Shown: piece by piece, positions 51,433 through 64,000 of the stretch
Position numbering within the stretch: position 1 is the stretch's first letter
How the letters are laid out: each line of letters begins with the position of its first letter
Assembly: GCA_033032865.1 (NCBI GenBank)
Contig: JAWHQI010000009.1
Coordinates: 15,133,501-15,197,500, forward strand
Length of the DNA stretch: 64,000 bases
Source of the DNA: Dactylorhiza incarnata
Taxonomy: Eukaryota > Streptophyta > Magnoliopsida > Asparagales > Orchidaceae
Reading direction: 5' to 3'
The notes under the pieces: model-generated
The model's database searches: none
What the model was told of the DNA's origin: nothing
The model's input: the letters and a program-made list of their open reading frames with translations, nothing else
Translations under genes and position numbers: made by a program

Positions 51433-54400
51433 TGTAACATCCCCAATCCTTCTAGACCCCTAGATGGTGTTAGGGCATGGGTGGTGTGCAGAGTTGCCAC
51501 TAAGGCTCTTGGGCCAAGTAGAGTGTGATAAGTGCACACCAAGGGCACAAAATCAACATAGCCCAATACCACTCCCTTAGGCCAATTGACCCTCAATTCA
51601 CCAAATTGACCTCCCCCATACCACCCTAACCACTAAGGAAGACCATTACCTTGAGAATTGCACTTGGGTGGGATCCAATTGCTTGAAATTGACCAAAGTC
51701 AACAATAGGTCAACATTAACCAAACTAAGTCAATTAGGGTTCAATTGACCCTCAAATGTTCAAATTGACCTTACTACCACACTCTAAACACGTTAAGGAA
51801 CCCAATGGACCAAAAAGCCCCCTCATGATGGGACCAATTGACCCCAATTGACCAAAGTCAAACTTTACCCAATTTTGGTCAAATCTACACCCTTTGATTA
51901 AATTGAACCAATTGGAGCCCCACCATGGACCAACCAACCTTGGGTAGTGTCAAGGGACCCAAGACCATCTAGTGGGTCCATCCCACTCATCATGTTGACC
52001 AAGTCAAAGTCAAAGTCAACACTTGTGAATTAAACCCAATCTAGGTGACATAGCCACATACACTTGACCCAAGCCAAATCATTTGGCCTAACACCAATCA
52101 AAGGACCAAGCAAGCCCCTTGGCAGCTGGTTGGGCAAGCCCAACCTTGAGTTAGCCCAAGTAAGGTAGAAAAGGTTGAGAGAGAAGAAGGGAACCAAAAG
52201 AGAAAAGCAAAAGCACCCTCCCCTCCTTCCACACTCAACCCCAATCAGCCTAGGGGACATCCTTGATTGCTGTTGTTCTGGGCTGGACCCAGAGGGAAGC
52301 AGGAGGCAGCAGGGAGAAGGACAAGTGGTCGGCCAAGCCTTCCCCTTGAGCTTGAAATTCAAACATGTCTATACAAGCCTCCTCCCTCCCAACTGACCAC
52401 TCCATCAGCTTCAGAAGGGAGAAAGCAGTCGGGAACGACACCTGGAGCTAAGGAAAAGGTGGAGAATGGAGGATTTGGGCATGGCCGCCGGAGACAACAA
52501 CTTCCATGGTGAACCGCCGCCGGAGCCGCCGCCACGCCCCAATCTCGATTCGTTTCTCCTCCCCTCCCCTCATGCTAGCTTCTCATCACTTAATGCTGAA
52601 GGATCGGGCTCAATTGAGCCCGGATCCATCTCCGAAATCCATGGATTTCGGCTCGATTCGTGTCACCCAGGACCGTCGGGAAACGCCTCCTCCGGTCGCC
52701 ATGTCGCCGGGAGTTGTAGCCCCGACCACCACGAAGGTGGTGGCGGTGGTGGCCGGCCGTGGTGGCCACCAGGTTGCCGGAAAAGGAGGAAGAAAGATGG
52801 CCCGGGTCGGGACCAATCCTGGCCGTCGGCTCAAGGAGGAAGACGACCTGAATGCCCTTGGATGTGCTGTAAGATCCGTGCAGATCAATTATTTTTTATA
52901 TTTATTTAATTCCAAGCTATGCTATTCTGCCCTTAATGATCAGTCAACTTCAATAAATAATTAGGGCATCCTAATGGCTGAATTAGAAAACGTGCCCAAC
53001 ATGAAAGTTGTAGGTCTTGGTCTTAACTTGCATTTGGCCTTGAGTTTAGGTAATTTGGTGACCTACAGCTCCCTAGGGAGCTGTTTTACTAGGACTGGTC
53101 CTACACTAGGTCAGTCCATTAGAAAAATTACCTAGGTCAAACCCTTCAACATTTGGAGTTGTGCTTTTAACCATGGCTTGGTATACCCTAGGGGCACCCC
53201 CTGCCAAAGGGGCAGCCCTTGGTGGACAATTTTACTTAGGGTTTTTGTGGTAATTATGATATTTAAATTAAGTTGATTTTTGGAGCACTTGATGTCCAAA
53301 TGACACCAAACTTTGGTGGCATACTCCTTCGTACATGAGTAGTGCTTGGCTAAAATTTCACTCCATTTGGAGTTGATTTGGTTTGGGTCATTTTGAGGAG
53401 TGGAGTGTGTTAGCCTCCTCCCATCATGATGGTTATGTATGTATGGATATACAAAGGCTGGTGTCACACCCTAATGGTCCATTTGGAGCCATTAGGGTGG
53501 TGTGACCTAAAACCCTAAGGGTGAATCCTTAAGGGTGCAAAGTGGGGATTTGTGAAGGACTTAAGATCAAATGTTCTAGCCTTGGCTCAAAACTTTGTGG
53601 ATAAGTTTGTAGGTGCATAAAATGACCTAGTTAATTAAAATGAAAATTTTTAGAGGTGTTTAAGTATTTTCTTCCTAATAAATGAAATTGTCACCTTTTC
53701 CTTAATAAAATGAAATGCATGGTCATAGGATCTTGTATGGTGTTGAAACTCCATCAGTGGCTGATTAGGGATGAAAATGGACTATAGTAATTTTGTTATG
53801 ATTTATTGGGCTATTATTCCTTGTGTAGGAAATTCTAAGTACTTGCTAGCTTAAGGGGAATTAATTTTGATAAATGTCAAATCATGGGGATAAATTGTGA
53901 AACTTTGTTATCTGTCATTTAATGCTATTATATGCCCATGGTAATTATTTGGAGGCTTGTAGAATTATATTTCATGTACCTCATGTAGAAAGTGGATTTT
54001 ACATCCTTATGAGTATTTAATCTTTTTAAAATATCAAATCATGGGGCAATGATGTGATACTTGGTTATCCGTAGTTTAGGGTCACTATATGCCCATGATA
54101 ATTATTTGGAGGCTTGTAGAGTTATATTTCATGTACCTCATGTAGAAAGTGGATTTTACATCCTTATGAGTATTTAATCTTTTTAAAATATCAAATCATG
54201 GGAAAATGATGTGATACTTGGTTATCTGTAGTTTAGGGTCAATATAAGCCCATGATAATTATTTGGAGGCTTGTAGAATTATATTTCATGTACCTCATGT
54301 AGAAAGTGGAGTTTACATCCTTATGAGTATTTAATCTTTTTAAAATATCAAATCATGGGGCAATGATGTGATACTTGGTTATCTGTAGTTTTAGGTTAAT

Positions 54401-56546
54401 ATATGCCCATGATAATTATTTGGAGGGTAGTAGAATTATATTTCAAGTACCTCATGTAGAAATTGGTAATTGCTACCTTTGATTGTTTAATCATTGTAAA
54501 ATATTAATCACGTGGTAATGACACAATAATATGGCAGAGGACTCTTGGTCCTCAGTTGGACACTTGGTAATTTTTGGAGAATTTTCAGAAGTGAAATACT
54601 ATTTTTTCTAATTAAAGTGGCATTTTGGTAATTATACAATTATGATGATATAGTAGGCCAAATGACATCCTAGGGTCATGATACTCAGTGAACCACCTTG
54701 ATAAGGAATATTGTTTTACTGATAATTTTTATGTAGCATGTGTAGTCATTTTGAGGGTTGTTCATGTGTAATTTGGCTTAAGGCCGTAACTACTTTAAAT
54801 TATATTAAATACCAATTTAATATGGAAAATTATGGAAATTGGAGCATACCCTATTAAGGTCAGTGGGAACCTTGGATAATTATTAGAGACCCTGGTGATG
54901 AATTTTTAGAAGGGTTCCCTTATGGGGTTGATGGATAGTTCAAATTTGTGGTCTGCGTTTAGTAAAAACAGAATTTTGAGTTCTAGACAATTCAGACCCC
55001 TAAGTAAGGTTTAGGAGGTATATCCAATCAGTAAATGAGATGTAGCACACCATGATTCAAGGAGGGTCAATCCTAGGGATACTTGTGGGGTGGTGCTAGA
55101 GTTAACGTAGAAGGAATGAAGGTACGTCCAACCCGATTGGGTGGGACGGGGGATGAGCTAAGTCACTTTAACTATATGTAATGATGAAGGGTGAACCAAA
55201 CATTAATCACCAACTAAAGTAATTGTCTTGAAGAGGATTGTGGGGTTGAGCCCATTGATCTGTAGTACCGTCAAGGGCCCCTTATGGAGTACACCGCGGG
55301 AAATCCAAGAGTCACCCTAAATATAACACGAACTAAATTGTAGACAAGAGTAACCTAAGTGGATATGCAGACTGGTATGGATCTCCTCCGGGAAGGAGAT
55401 GGGTTGGATCAGCTTGTGTGTTAGTCCCTGAGCTGGAAGCTCGGGTGGACATGTTAACACCTATTACTTATTCAAATAGTGGCGAGTCTTCGGAACTAGG
55501 CTAGTCGTGTCACCGACGGTAGTACGTTGACTCAGGTGAGGGTGAGGTTTAGAGGGTCGGTAAGTTTGAGTACCGCGGTCTGGAGGACAATCCCTAATAA
55601 CCCACCCCGACCTTAAAGTCTGGTGGATTCCAGCAAGAGTACGCAGGAGCTCCGTTGTTGTGTTATTAGCGTTGAGGCGTACATGAGGTCTAGGCTTGGT
55701 AGTGACCATACCAGCCTAGGATGTGGAGTGCCCGATCCACTGCCACCGTGAGCCACGACGGTCGGTACCCGAAAGGTTGGCTTCCTTTCAAACAAATTGG
55801 GAATTATAAAGGTCTGTGAGCATAGAGTCCTGTGGGTGAGTCACATTTCATAAACTTATTAAGACATCATAACCATAGCATAGCATAACATACACATTAG
55901 CATACCCCCATTATATAAATTAGTATGGGCTCTTTTATATGATGGGTTACCTGGACATCTTAACTTATATGTCGTATGGGCGTTCATATAAGTTAAGGTA
56001 CGAAGCTGTGATTGTGGACATGCCTTCTTTTATGTACTTACTTTTTGGCATATTTTACTTATGATCGTATAGCCGGCAGGGTTGGTGCTGAGCGGTGTTA
56101 GTCAACCCGAGTGTTGGTGACACCACAAGGCAGCGATTCTGGGCGAAGGTCCACCTCAACCGTGCGATACGGGAGAGGTTCGAGTTTTCAAGTACCCGAG
56201 CGGGTTTTGGAAAAAGAGACCTTACAAATGGTATCACTGAACGAACGATCATAAGAGAACAGTCCACAACATACTGGGTCACCCCGCTCGAGTGTAGTTT
56301 GCGGACAAACTATACAGCGGAGACTGTGGTGTGCCCATGTATGAAATCACATAAAACAGTCCATTAAGCAGCAAGTTAGGTCAAGTTTTGACTTACTTAG
56401 ACAATTTAGTGACGCACCCTAGCCTAAAGAGCGACCTCGGGTCTAGATTTGGTTGAAGGTTAAGGATACCCAACGTAGCTAAGGGAGGAAGTTAGTATAA
56501 GTCTTGACGTGGAGACTTTCACGCTGAGGGTTACGCTTTACTATCA
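51433..56546 (+). repeat. Complete LARD LTR, about 5.1 kb
   Basis: It starts TGTAACATCCCCAATCC. It holds dense 'ttgacc(aa)' motifs (51590-52020), a CG-rich segment (52460-52860) with gccgccgga blocks, a 157-bp tandem array, and a 55400-56300 section with many short dyads. Plus-strand frames at 52466-52964 come from the CG-rich segment, differ between the two LTR copies and are not supported as genes. The end is tentative. Confidence 0.65.
53870..54520. repeat. 157-bp tandem repeat, about four units, within the LARD LTR
   Basis: The landmark ATTATTTGGAGG occurs at 53944, 54101, 54258 and 54415, exactly 157 bp apart. Each unit has catgtacctcatgtagaaa, tttacatccttatgagtatt and aaatatcaaatcatggg. 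The second and third units are nearly identical; the first and last are diverged, suggesting internal expansion. Confidence 0.93.
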
Positions 56547-59533
56547 AGTGGTAGGACTATCTCGAGGAGATCGGGTATCTGTAGTCTTCTTTAGATTAAT
56601 AGAAGACCCATAAGCTTAACCCCCTTACCATAACTTGATACTTCCCATTATAGTACGTTGAGGCAACCACCATAAAATACCTGAGGTCGAATTGGAATTT
56701 GAATATTTTGTTTTGAAAAGGCCTCTTTCCTAGTTAATCATATAGGGAACTCAGTAAAGTTAGCATAATTTATAGCATTGGGAGCCTAAGTTTTATCATA
56801 ACTTTATGTCTCAGGGTGGAACACCAAGTCAGAGATTATATGCCCTAAGGTTTATGTATGTATGTAAGATGAATATACCGTAGAAGTATTGAAGAGACTT
56901 AGCCCAAATCGGTAGGGGCTTATCCTTTTGTTTATTGGACCAATAAAATACCGACTTGGATTACCCCCTAGACTTTGTTTAGAAAAGGTTGTGACATTTT
57001 CGTAGTAATCTCGAATTTTGGAGTATTCAATGAAACTCAGGTGATAACGAGATCTTATTCATATACTTTTGCTTTGTGGACCAACCCTCCTTAGAAGTTT
57101 GAGACCCTTGGAGAATTACTTCACCTTAAATAGCAGGGAGTGATTTTACCAAGTTGTGATCACGTTAGTTATGCGAGCAAGTTAAGTGAATGGTACACTT
57201 CAAGAGTGAGCGTGCACTCATCTTATTGCTCCAAGGCTGATTCTAAGTCGACAAAAGTGATCAACTTGTTAAACATTTGATTATACGTAAAGGGTTGTCC
57301 AGTGTATGAGCATAAGACTCTCGGAATCAAGAAAGTCAGGTTAAGAATTTAGGGAATTTCACTAACTTCCTGATCCAAGCAATGTGGTCTTGTCTTTTAT
57401 AAGGATGTTTGGTCATCAAGCTCTTACCGGTCACAAAGGAAGAACATTATAAACGGCGGATTCAGTGCAAGACCAAGTAGAATTTAGAATGGATAGAAGT
57501 AAGACTGGGCTATAAGTCCGCATGACCATGAGAAATAATCAGTTTATCGTAACAAACTCGCAAGTGTATGGTTGTAGACACACCTTCTTAACCTCGAGAC
57601 ATTGATTTGTAGAGTTATCCAATCAATTTACAATCATTGACGTCCGAACAAATGTCTCATTTTAGTCAAGTATTGAAAACAAGAAAGAATGCCAGGTTTA
57701 GTAGCTTGGGATAAATGTGTCACGTCATGGAATTTTGATGTTTGGAGTCAAGTCTTCACAAGTAAAGATTACAACTAGAGTTTCTTGCACTCCAGGGCTT
57801 TCAAGGGTAATTTTCAGATAGTAGTCCTATTTAAAATTCAAGCCCTCTCCTTGGTGAAAATTTAGTTAAGATCATTTTACTCTTAAAAGTTGGTTTATGC
57901 ACCGCAGAGAGCTTAGGAAGGTGATTCTTTGGATCTTGTAATATGATGGTATAATCTATTAGGGCTAAGATGGAGAATCTTACTATGTTCGGATCTCGGG
58001 AAAGATGACAACGACCGTCATGTGTTGAAATATTGAGGAATGAGGAGTTAAAACGATTGATTAGTGCCGTTACTATCAACTCCTGCTTAAGATTGTTAAC
58101 TTTACTTGATGATACGTAGCGACGTAATTTTAGGATGACAAAACTATGAGAAGGGTCGTTATGATGAAATCTTTAATTCATAATTTATAGCATAATTAAG
58201 ATGAGACCTCTTGTCTTTGAAAGTTTAGCCCACCCGTTATTGGAAATCTAAAGTGAAATTTGTCGAATGTTATATTAAAGATACATAATCTACATACAAT
58301 CCTCCGATCTTAAGAACCAGAAATTTACGATTTCTCCAAAATTTATAACCTCAGTTAGGAAGATTCAGGAATAAGGGAGACAAGTTTGATTTTCAGATAT
58401 AAATGGTGGAATTTCTCGAGGATTAATGGGTTTTAATGAGTCACCCTTCTTGTTGAAATCTTTTTTGTGCCAAAACTTGTCATGATAAAAAGGGGTTTTA
58501 CCCTCGTGAGTTATGAACCAATGGATATGGAAAGTAGATGGGAGTCATTTCGCGAACATCATATTAAACTACAGACGTATGTTCCTCAAGAAAAGCTTGG
58601 AAGATATCTATATTTATTTAACGTGTAGAAGCGTTAACCTCGTGTAACATTCGTAGGACATAAGAGACTCTGGTCCAAGTGTAATCAAGGTTTATGTTAT
58701 TGTTTTGTAGTTGATAAACCTGACCTTGTATCCGCGGAGTCGGAAACGGTTTACCAGCCGAGACCTCATATGTTAAGGGATAAGGTCTCTTGGTGTAGGT
58801 GGTGCTGAACACCTACGTGTAAGAGAGTCGTATAGTGAAGAATCAGAATAGACAATGACGGTTGGCTAAATGATCACGTCCAGGCTAATCGATTTATGAG
58901 CAGAGTTTTAAGTAAACATGGTGCGTGAATATAACCTTGTGAAGTTAAGTTGAACTCGAAGGTTTTTGGTGCTATCTAGCGCGGCATGATAGTATAAATT
59001 AACTCGGTAAGTTCTTATGTATTTCAGGTAGATCCTCCTTCGGGGAGTGTAGTGATTTTGATAACACCCACGCCTGGTTTGCTTGCTTTGATTTCTTGAA
59101 GTGTCTATTTCCTAATTATTACCGGGATGGAGCAAGTATAATCCGCTTTGTGATTGATGGCACGATGGTCTGAACGGCGGGTTAAACCTTCAATTAATCC
59201 TTAGTGGGAATATTGTCGACAATCTTAGCAAGTAATAGTGAAAGTGCAATGAGAATTTTGGTAAAGAATGTTGCTCTGGTTTGAGTTCTCATATAGTAGA
59301 GGTCCGAGTTCTTCCGTGGAAGGAGATTCTGAGGTCCGATTATTATAGTTCAATCATGGGCAAGAGGAGCACAGCTGGGTGCCCTTGGACTTCATGCAAC
59401 AATGTTTCCCGGAACTCTTCACCTCATGTGCAAATTAATCGTCTTTGAAATCCTTTACTCTTATAAGTACTTGCAACCCGTAGACCCAGACCTAAATTTC
59501 GAGGACGAAATATTTCTTTTGTTTATTGGGATT
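56547..59533 (+). other. LARD internal region, copy 2 (non-coding)
   Basis: Collinear with 48460-51432, about 98% identical, with small indels such as an extra 'gggctttcaagggtaattt' near 57795. No coding domain recognised. It ends at the LTR start at 59534. Confidence 0.65.
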
Positions 59534-59830
59534 TGTAACATGCTCAATCCTTCTAGACCCCTAGATGGTGTTAGGGCATGGGTGGTGTGCAGAGTGGCCA
59601 CTAAGGCCCTTGGGCCAAGTAGAGTGTGCTAAGTGCACACCAAGGGCACAAAATCAACATAGCCCAATACCACTCCCTTAGGCCAATTGACCTTTAATTC
59701 ACCAAATTGACCTCCCTCATACCACCCTAACCACTAAGGAAGACAATTACCTTGAGAATTGCACTTGGGTGGGACCCAATTGCTTGAAATTGACCAAAGT
59801 CAACAATAGGTCAACATTAACCAAACTAAG

Positions 59831-61956
59831 TGATGAGTATGATTTATACTTATTTTAATTATATAATTTTGTATAATTTTAATATAAATTTATAAATATT
59901 ATTTCTATTTTAGTTAATAACTCATATATTTTAATTTTATCTCACTAATTTATGTTTTATATATTTTTGTAGGATTAATGTCGCGACCGCGCTCATGGCG
60001 TTGAAAAATGAAATATTCACTGATGTTGCCACGTTGGCCGCGCACGTTCGAGCCGCACTCGTCCAAATAATTTCATGTCGTCGTAACGTCCGCTTTACCG
60101 CACCATCTCCCAAGCTACACCAATCCAAGAAATTAACGCCCGCTTCGCCGCGCCATCGTCGCCAACTCGCGCAAGTTGTCATACATATAAACATATATTT
60201 ACATATGTATATATTTATATATATGTATATGTTTATATATATGTATATGTTTATATATATATATATATATGTTTATATATATATATATATATGTTTATAT
60301 ATATATATATATGTTTATATATATATATGTTTATATATATATATATATATATATATATGTTTATTAAATATATATATATGTATACGTTTATTATATATAT
60401 ACACGTTTATTATATGTTTATATATATATTTATATGCTTGATGTCCGCCGCCTCCAAGCAGCAGAACCGCCGGCCACGTCCAGCTCTCCACCAGCGCAGT
60501 TACTCGCCAGCCTCCATACCCCCTCCTCCAGCTGTCTCCTGCACCTGCCGCCGTCTCCATGCATGCAGTTATCAATTCCGCTTCCTCCACGTCAGCAATC
60601 CGAGCTCATCCATGCGCGCCTCCTCCGCCCAAGCTCCCTTCGTCCACGTCAATGATCCGACTCCTCCACGCTGCCGTTAATGGCGTCTGCCGTTTCCCAT
60701 TGATGCCGCCTCCAAAGATGCCGCCTCCAGCCCGAGCTCCTCCAATGATGCCGGCTCCAATTATTTTCCGTCAACCGTGCACCTCCCGCCCAAGCCGTTT
60801 TCAAGATCAGAGCCTATAAGAAGCTTGCGTTGGGAAGGAGAAAGGAGATCATTTTTTTTTATATTTGCACTGAGTGGAGATTATCTGGGGAAGGAGGAAA
60901 GAAATAGGGTTGCTTTAGATTTGATTTTGGATTTGATAAAAAAGAGGCTGTTAAACAATTTTATTGTTTTTTAGAGGTTTGGATTTAGAAAAAAAAAAAA
61001 GAAGTTCATTTCCCGAGGTATTAAATTTGTTTTCACGGCACTCTAATTTGATCGTGTATTTCTCCTCTTTTACCTTAGAATTTCCGTGTAACCTCGCACT
61101 TTTATTTCTCGTACCTTTTTTTTTACTAGCAATAAAATTTCATTTCTTTTTCACTTAAATCATTACTCATATTTCAATTTTGTTTCTTGTCACTTTCGTT
61201 CTTTTTCATGATGTCGCATTTTTATAATAATGATTTTCCCATCTCCATGACTAACTAATCTCTATACCCGGTCGCGATGATCCGAGGATGAGTTAATATT
61301 GTTATAACTTGCGTAATTGCTTTTTTCTAATTGTTGAACGCTTACGATTTACCATTGATTTAACAAATTATTATGAGGCTATATCATTAATATATAGTCT
61401 TCATATTGTTTTCGTTCTTTAGTTAGCCGAGAGGCTCGTAAGACGAATTGATCGCTCATTGGTAAAAGGAGTAGAACGCAACCCTCGAGAGAGGACGACG
61501 TAACTCTTCCGGATTGGAGTAAAATCTAATAGTGAGGTTCACAACCTAAGGCAAGTCTTAGGCGATGCGATTTGAGAACGAAAGTTCGGTCGATACACCT
61601 AAGCTTAGTTGAACCTAAACCTCGAAAGAGGAGTGTTCATACTTTGGGAACCTCCACGGTCAAAGCCTCTTCAACAAGAGAATTGCATTTTATTCTCATT
61701 TCAATATTCTCTATTTCCGAGGTGATTCAAAGATCGGGTGCTAGTTTTAAACCATTGATTTAATTCCGTTAGCATTTCTTCTAGTTTTTACTATTCGCAA
61801 CCACAACTCAATTTTTATTTGATAAGATAATAACGATTTTCAAAGTAGAATTACTCAACCACCCCGAGTCTAATACGACCTTGGTTTTTATAAACTATAC
61901 TACTTTCGACGCGGTACACTTGCCGTTGTCGTTTGCGAGCATAGTTTTGCGCATCA
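59831..61956. mobile_element. Solo LTR, 2126 bp, of a Ty3/gypsy (Tat/Ogre- or Athila-like) element
   Basis: It begins TGATGAGTATGATTTATACT and ends GAGCATAGTTTTGCGCATCA, with inverted TGATG/CATCA tips and a perfect 5-bp target duplication CTAAG (59826-59830 and 61957-61961). The uninterrupted homologue (51726) has a single CTAAG. The end motif gcggtacacttgccgtt is the kind found at the 3' end of large plant gypsy LTRs. No internal domain remains, so it arose by LTR-LTR recombination. Frames inside (60434-60819, Pro/Ser-rich) have no support. Strand follows from the end motif and is probably plus. Confidence 0.9.
60183..60440. repeat. AT-rich TATATG/TTTATA microsatellite in the solo LTR
   Basis: Irregular repeats of tatatatgttta... 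span about 260 bp, giving artefactual Tyr-Ile frames in several phases. Confidence 0.92.
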
Positions 61957-62982
61957 CTAAGTCAATTAGGGTTCAATTGACCCTCAAATGTTCAAATTGA
62001 CCTTACCATCACACTCTAAACACCTTAAGGAACCCAATGGACCAAAAAGCCCCCTCATGATGGGACCAATTGACCCCAATTGACCAAAGTCAAACTTTAC
62101 CCAATTTTGGTCAAATCTACACCCTTTGATTAAATTGAACCAATTGGAGCCCCACCATGGACCAACCAACCTTGGGTAGTGTCAAGGGACCCAAGACCAT
62201 CTAGTGGGTCCATCCCACTCATCATGTTGACCAAGTCAAAGTCAAAGTCAACACTTGTGAATTAAACCCAATCTAGGTGACATAGCCACATACACTTGAC
62301 CCAAGCCAAATCATTTGGCCTAACACCAATCAAAGGACCAAGCAAGCCCCTTGGCAGCTGGTTGGGCAAGCCCAACCTTGAGTTAGCCCAATTAAGGTAG
62401 AAAAGGTGGAGAGAGAAGAAGGGAACCAAAAGTGAAAAGCAAAAGCACCCTCCCCTCCTTCCACACTCAACCCCAATCAGCCTAGGGGACATCCTTGATT
62501 GCTGTTGTTCTGGGCTGGACCCAGAGGGAAGCAGGAGGCAGCAGGGAGGAGGACAAGTGGTCGGCCAAGCCTTCCCCTTGAGCTTGAAATTCAAACCTGT
62601 CTATACAAGCCTCCTCCCTCCCAACTGACCACTCCATCAGCTTCAGAAGGGAGAAAGCAGTCGGGAACGACACCTGGAGCTAAGGAAAAGGTGGAGAATG
62701 GAGGATTTGGGCATGGCCGCCGGAGATAACAACTTCCATGGTGAACCGTCGCCGGAGCCGCCACGACGCCCCGATCGGTTCGTTTCTCCTCCCCTCCACA
62801 CATGCTAGCTTCTCATCACTTAATGCTGAAGGATCGGGCTCAATTGAGCCCGGATCCATCTCCGAAATCCATGGATTTCGGCTCAATTCGTGTCACCCAG
62901 GACTGTCGGGAAACGCCTCCTCCGGCCGCCATGTCGTCGGGAGTTGTAGCCCCGACCACCACGAAGGTGGTGGCGGTGGTGG

Positions 62983-63021
62983 CCGGCCGTGGTGGCCGGC
63001 CGTGGTGGCCGGCCGTGGTGG
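62983..63021. repeat. 13-bp triplication, ccggccgtggtgg
   Basis: Three exact tandem copies at 62983, 62996 and 63009. The equivalent place in the first LTR (about 52760) has one copy, so this is a recent local expansion. Confidence 0.93.
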
Positions 63022-64000
63022 CCACCAGGTGGCCGGGAAAGGAGGAAGAAAGATGGCCCAGGTCGGGACCAATCCTGGCCGTCGGCTCAAGGAGGAAGAC
63101 GACCTGAATGCCCTTGGATGTGCTGTAAGATCCGTGCAGATCAATTATTTTTGATATTTATTTAATTCCAAGCTATGCTATTCTGCCCTTAATGATCAAT
63201 CAACTTCAATAAATAATTAGGGCATCCTAATGGCTGAATTAGAAAAAGTGCCCAAAATGAAAGTTGTAGGTCTTGGTCTTAACTTGCATTTGGCCTTAAG
63301 TTTAGGTCATTTGGTGACCTACAACTTCCTAGGGAGCAGTTTTACTAGGACTGGTCCTACACTAGGTCAGTCCATTAGAAAAATTACCTAGGTCAAACCC
63401 TTCAACATTTGGAGTTGTGCTTTTAACCATGGCTTGGTGTATACCTTAGGGGCACCACCTGCCAAAGTGGCAGCCCTTGGTGGACACTTTTACTCAGGGT
63501 TTTTGTGGTAATTATGATATTTAAATTAATTTGATTTTTGGAGCACTTGATGTCCAAATGACACCAAACTTTGGTGGCATACTCCTTAGTACATGAGTAA
63601 TGCTTGCCTAAAATTTCACTCCATTTGGAGTTGATTTGATATGGAAAATGGGAAACCCTAATTAGGACCTTTAAGGGTCATATTACGGTTTGGGTCATTT
63701 TGAGGAGTGGAGTGTGTTAGCCTCCTCCCATCATGATGGTTATGTATGTATGGATATACAAAGGCTGGTGTCACACCCTAATGGTCCATTTGGAGCCATT
63801 AGGGTGGTGTGACCTAAAACCCTAAGGGTGAATCCTTAAGGGTGCAAAGTGGGGATTTGTGAAGGACTTAAGACCAAATGTTCTAGCTTTGGCTCAGAAC
63901 TTTATGGATAAGTTTGTAGGTGCATAAATTGACATAGTTAATTAAAATGAAAATTTTTAGAGGTGTTTAAGTATTTTCTTCCTGATAAATGAAATTGTCA

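Larger units (their letters stand above)
48205..64000 (+). mobile_element. Tandem of a large non-coding LTR element (LARD-like), period ~8.1 kb
   Basis: 48205 onward is repeated from 56294 onward with about 98% identity by eye; the junction TGTAACAT at 51433 recurs at 59534 (offset 8101). The structure is LTR tail, internal, complete LTR, internal, LTR (cut by window end). The LTR start is marked by the typical gypsy context 'aatttcgaggacgaaat' then TGTAACATCCCC. No gag or pol motif is recognised in the internal parts, and both copies have the same scattered short frames. Long LTRs with a conserved non-coding core fit LARDs. Orientation is plus, from the 3' LTR context. Confidence 0.75.
59534..64000 (+). 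repeat. Second LARD LTR, split by a solo LTR and cut by the window end
   Basis: 59534-59830 and 61957-64000 together match 51433 to about 53690 of the first LTR. Relative to that copy, a 13-bp unit is tripled at 62983-63021 and about 49 bp (about 63629-63677) are extra. The identical order after removal of the solo LTR shows the insertion came after the duplication or into one copy only. Confidence 0.85.

Noticed and set aside
52466..52964. Plus-strand frames of ~150 codons in the LARD LTR
   Set aside because: The equivalent region of the second LTR (62738-63154) shifts frame at indels and the 13-bp expansion, which is not how a conserved gene behaves.
53944..54426. CRISPR-like regular repeats
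   Set aside because: The 157-bp units are contiguous and have no unique spacers; this is a tandem repeat in plant DNA.
60195..60440. Tyr-Ile repeat protein
   Set aside because: Artefact of the TA-rich microsatellite in the solo LTR.

Overview
This window is angiosperm nuclear DNA made almost entirely of nested, truncated and degenerate LTR retrotransposons. Plant signs are Ty1/copia and Ty3/gypsy elements with initiator-Met primer-binding sites, a chromodomain-bearing (Tekay/Del-like) gypsy, a Tat-lineage gypsy carrying an antisense gene, a Tourist-like MITE, and two host-gene scraps (Pumilio, trihelix-like). I cannot name the species. No intact single-copy host gene, rRNA, tRNA or CRISPR was seen.

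Layout. 1-350: 50-bp minisatellite. 405-5193: minus-strand copia element (A) with gag, pre-integrase, integrase, RT and RNase H, all broken by frameshifts. 5194-5568: a copia LTR with a PBS on its left and a PPT plus RNase H of a second minus-strand copia (B) on its right. 6021-14983: minus-strand Tekay-like gypsy with one long LTR and one LTR cut short at 14983. 14984-16720: integrase, pre-integrase and gag of a minus-strand copia (C), possibly the other half of B. 16721-27553: the least repetitive part, with an unidentified exon-like ORF, the last exon(s) of a Pumilio gene, a proline-rich ORF, GA and CT microsatellites, a 130-bp near-perfect palindromic MITE, a copia gag relic, and an 868-bp TIR-bounded segment carrying a trihelix-like tail.

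27554-41105 is a complete Tat-type gypsy (13.55 kb, two ~1.04-kb LTRs, near-identical 5-bp target duplication). Its gag-pol, on the minus strand, has the second RNase H typical of Tat. Its 3' part carries plus-strand genes with their own TATA boxes; the longer one resembles the plant 'putative gypsy type transposon' family and has a clean GT-AG intron. 41106-41688 is GC-rich repeats. 41689-45379 is a plus-strand Tat-like gypsy cut off just before the RT catalytic aspartates by a plus-strand copia (D, 45380-47659). 47660-48204 looks like a minus-strand copia LTR.

48205-64000 is a tandem of one large non-coding LTR element with period ~8.1 kb: a 5'-LTR tail, ~3-kb internal region, ~5.1-kb LTR, the same internal region again, and the start of the next LTR. 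No gag or pol is recognisable, so it fits a LARD (large retrotransposon derivative). The right-hand LTR is split by a 2126-bp solo LTR (59831-61956) with TGATG/CATCA ends and a perfect CTAAG target duplication.

The most unusual features are the Tat element's antisense spliced gene together with recurrent CCG-N2-CGG palindromes, the LARD tandem, and the TIR element that appears to carry a transcription-factor fragment. Identities and boundaries are by eye.
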